NCBI GenBank assembly: GCA_003105245.1
Contig: PQAI01000275.1
Span: 1 to 14,139, forward strand
DNA: 14,139 nt
Origin: Betaproteobacteria bacterium
GTDB lineage: Bacteria > Pseudomonadota > Gammaproteobacteria > Burkholderiales > Usitatibacteraceae
Reading direction: 5' to 3'
In this document: positions 12,383-14,139 of the stretch, piece after piece
Numbering within the stretch: the stretch's first letter is position 1
Layout of the letters: the number at the start of each line of letters is the position of its first letter
The notes under the pieces: generated by a model
Told to the model about the DNA's origin: nothing
The model's database searches: none
What the model saw: the letters and a program-made list of their open reading frames with translations, nothing else
Made by a program: the position numbers and the translations under genes

Positions 12383-14139
12383 ATGCAGTCCGCCCTCGCC
12401 CCCACTCGCATGGCCAAGACCACCGCCCGCCCGCAAGACCTCGCCAACGCCATCCGCGCCCTCGCGATGGACGCCGTCCAGAAGGCCAACTCCGGCCACC
12501 CGGGCATGCCCATGGGCATGGCCGAGATCGCCGAGGTGCTGTGGCGCCGCTTCCTGCGCCACAACCCCGCCAACCCCGCGTGGGCCGACCGCGACCGCTT
12601 CGTGCTCTCGAACGGGCACGGCTCGATGCTGCAGTACGCGCTGCTGCACCTCACGGGCTACGCGGTGTCGATGGACGACCTCAAGGCCTTCCGCCAGATG
12701 CACTCGAAGACGCCCGGGCACCCCGAGTACGGCATGACGCCGGGCGTGGAGACCACCACCGGGCCGCTGGGCCAGGGCCTGGCCAACGCCGTGGGCATGG
12801 CGCTCGCGGAGAAGCTGCTGGCCGCCGAGTTCAACCGCCCCGGGCACACCATCGTCGACCACCAGACCTACGTCTTCCTGGGCGACGGCTGCCTCATGGA
12901 GGGCATCTCGCACGAGGCCTGCTCGCTCGCCGGGACGCTCGAGCTCGGCAAGCTCATCGCCCTCTACGACGACAACGGCATCTCCATCGACGGCAAGGTG
13001 CAGGGCTGGTTCACCGACAACACGCCGATGCGCTTCGCGGCCTACGGCTGGCACGTGATCCCGAACGTCGACGGCCACGACCCGAAGGCGATCGAGGCGG
13101 CCATCGCCGAGGCGCGCGCCGACCAGTCCAAGCCCACGCTCATCTGCTGCAAGACCGTCATCGGCAAGGGCTCCCCCAACAAGGCCGGCACCGACGGCGT
13201 GCACGGCGCGGCCCTGGGCGAGGCCGAGGTGCTCGCCACCCGCGACGCGATCGGCTGGCAGCACCCCCCGTTCGAGATTCCCGCCGCCATCTACGAGGCC
13301 TGGGACCAGCGCCCGCGCGGCGCCGAGCTCGAGCGCGACTGGAACGCGCGTTTCGAGGCCTACGCCAAGGCGCACCCGGACCTCGCGAAGGAATTCCGCC
13401 GCCGCATGGCGGGCGACCTGCCGCCCAACTGGGGCGAGGTCGTGGAGGCGACCGTCGCCAAGGTGGTCGACAAGGGCGAGACCATCGCCACGCGCAAGGC
13501 CTCCCAGAACGCGATCGAGGCCATCGCGCCGCACCTTCCCGGCTTCCTCGGGGGCTCGGCCGACCTCACCTGGTCCAACCTCACCAACTGGTCGGGCTCG
13601 AAGAGCGTCTCGGCCGCGCAGGCGGGCAACTACCTGCACTTCGGCGTGCGCGAGTTCGGCATGGTCGCCATCGGCAACGGCATCGCGCTGCACGGCGGCT
13701 TCATCCCCTACTCCGGCACCTTCCTCGTCTTCAGCGACTACGCGCGCAATGCCGTGCGCATGGCCGCCCTCATGAAGCTGAGGAACCTCCTCGTCTTCAC
13801 CCACGACTCCATCGGCCTCGGCGAGGACGGGCCCACGCACCAGGCGGTCGAGCACGTCTCGAGCCTGCGCCTCATCCCCAACCTCGACCTCTGGCGCCCC
13901 TGCGACACGGTGGAGACCGCCGTGGCCTGGGCCGAGGGCGTCGAGCGGCGCAACGGGCCCACGGCCTTCGCGCTGTCGCGCCAGAACGTGCCCTTCGTGA
14001 AGCGCTCGGCCGAGCAGGTCGCCGCCATCTCTCGCGGCGGCTACGTCCTCTCCGAGGCCCAAGGCGCGCCCAAGGCGGTAATCCTCGCCACCGGCTCCGA
14101 GGTCTCGCTCGCGCTCGCCGCCCAGAAGACGCTCGCCGA
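12383..14139 (+). CDS. tkt: Transketolase, 3' end beyond the right edge
   Basis: This thiamine-diphosphate enzyme moves two-carbon ketol units between sugar phosphates in the regenerative Calvin cycle and the pentose phosphate pathway (cbbT in cbb operons). About 585 residues are present and roughly 80 should lie beyond the window. Visible signatures are [12 protein letters not shown] (34-45), the thiamine-binding GDG (167-169) with DDN ending at Asn198, the [14 protein letters not shown] loop, REFGM with catalytic Glu424, and [14 protein letters not shown] from His474. ATG 12383 has an AGAGGT site six bases upstream. An in-frame ATG at 12410 lies just before the conserved region but has no comparable site. 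The frame is open to the edge with no damage. Confidence 0.96.
   Translation, partial: MQSALAPTRMAKTTARPQDLANAIRALAMDAVQKANSGHPGMPMGMAEIAEVLWRRFLRHNPANPAWADRDRFVLSNGHGSMLQYALLHLTGYAVSMDDLKAFRQMHSKTPGHPEYGMTPGVETTTGPLGQGLANAVGMALAEKLLAAEFNRPGHTIVDHQTYVFLGDGCLMEGISHEACSLAGTLELGKLIALYDDNGISIDGKVQGWFTDNTPMRFAAYGWHVIPNVDGHDPKAIEAAIAEARADQSKPTLICCKTVIGKGSPNKAGTDGVHGAALGEAEVLATRDAIGWQHPPFEIPAAIYEAWDQRPRGAELERDWNARFEAYAKAHPDLAKEFRRRMAGDLPPNWGEVVEATVAKVVDKGETIATRKASQNAIEAIAPHLPGFLGGSADLTWSNLTNWSGSKSVSAAQAGNYLHFGVREFGMVAIGNGIALHGGFIPYSGTFLVFSDYARNAVRMAALMKLRNLLVFTHDSIGLGEDGPTHQAVEHVSSLRLIPNLDLWRPCDTVETAVAWAEGVERRNGPTAFALSRQNVPFVKRSAEQVAAISRGGYVLSEAQGAPKAVILATGSEVSLALAAQKTLA

Noticed and set aside
12410..12412. 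Alternative ATG start for tkt
   Set aside because: It is in frame, but the AGAGGT site is spaced for ATG 12383 and nothing comparable precedes 12410. It cannot be fully excluded.
12338..14062. A 574-codon open frame on the minus strand opposite tkt
   Set aside because: It is antisense to transketolase, whose active-site signatures are all intact. Its own translation has no recognisable domain.

Overview
The window is uniformly GC-rich with tightly packed genes. It looks like the chromosome of an autotrophic proteobacterium, most likely a betaproteobacterium. That assignment rests on protein resemblance and gene content judged by eye, not on a database search. I see no RNA genes, insertion sequences, CRISPR arrays or phage genes, and no gene-free stretch longer than about 180 bases.

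The left third (1-3177, minus strand) is a polyamine operon transcribed as speD, speE, a YgiB/YjfM-type lipoprotein (DUF1190), a YgiC/YjfC-type glutathionylspermidine-synthase-like ATP-grasp ligase, and a YjfL-type membrane protein (DUF350) cut by the left edge. SpeD and SpeE should make spermidine, and the last three proteins plausibly attach it to an unknown partner at or in the cell envelope. A consensus TATAAT overlaps the cbbR stop codon upstream of speD. The roughly 170-base speD leader holds nested and mutually exclusive hairpins and a small upstream reading frame.

The rest is a Calvin-Benson-Bassham locus. cbbR (3359-4354, minus) is divergent from cbbQ-cbbO (4458-7599, plus), the MoxR-type AAA+ and von Willebrand A subunits of the Rubisco activase. 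A second promoter region follows, then cbbL-cbbS (form IA Rubisco of the non-carboxysomal IAq type), cbbY (a phosphatase for Rubisco-inhibiting sugar bisphosphates), fbp (cbbF), prk (cbbP) and tkt (cbbT, cut by the right edge). Together these encode CO2 fixation, Rubisco reactivation, inhibitor removal and part of ribulose-1,5-bisphosphate regeneration.

The most striking signal is regulatory. The regions before cbbQ and before cbbL carry the same CbbR-type operator layout: an 18-base motif containing TTAT-N7-ATAA, a TGA-N7-TTA site, a second CCTTATG repeat exactly 32 bases after the first, and a -10-like box at the same offset. The activase operon and the Rubisco operon therefore appear to be driven by duplicated, nearly identical CbbR-controlled promoters. 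Placing cbbQO in its own unit upstream of cbbLS also differs from the common order in which cbbQO follows cbbLS.
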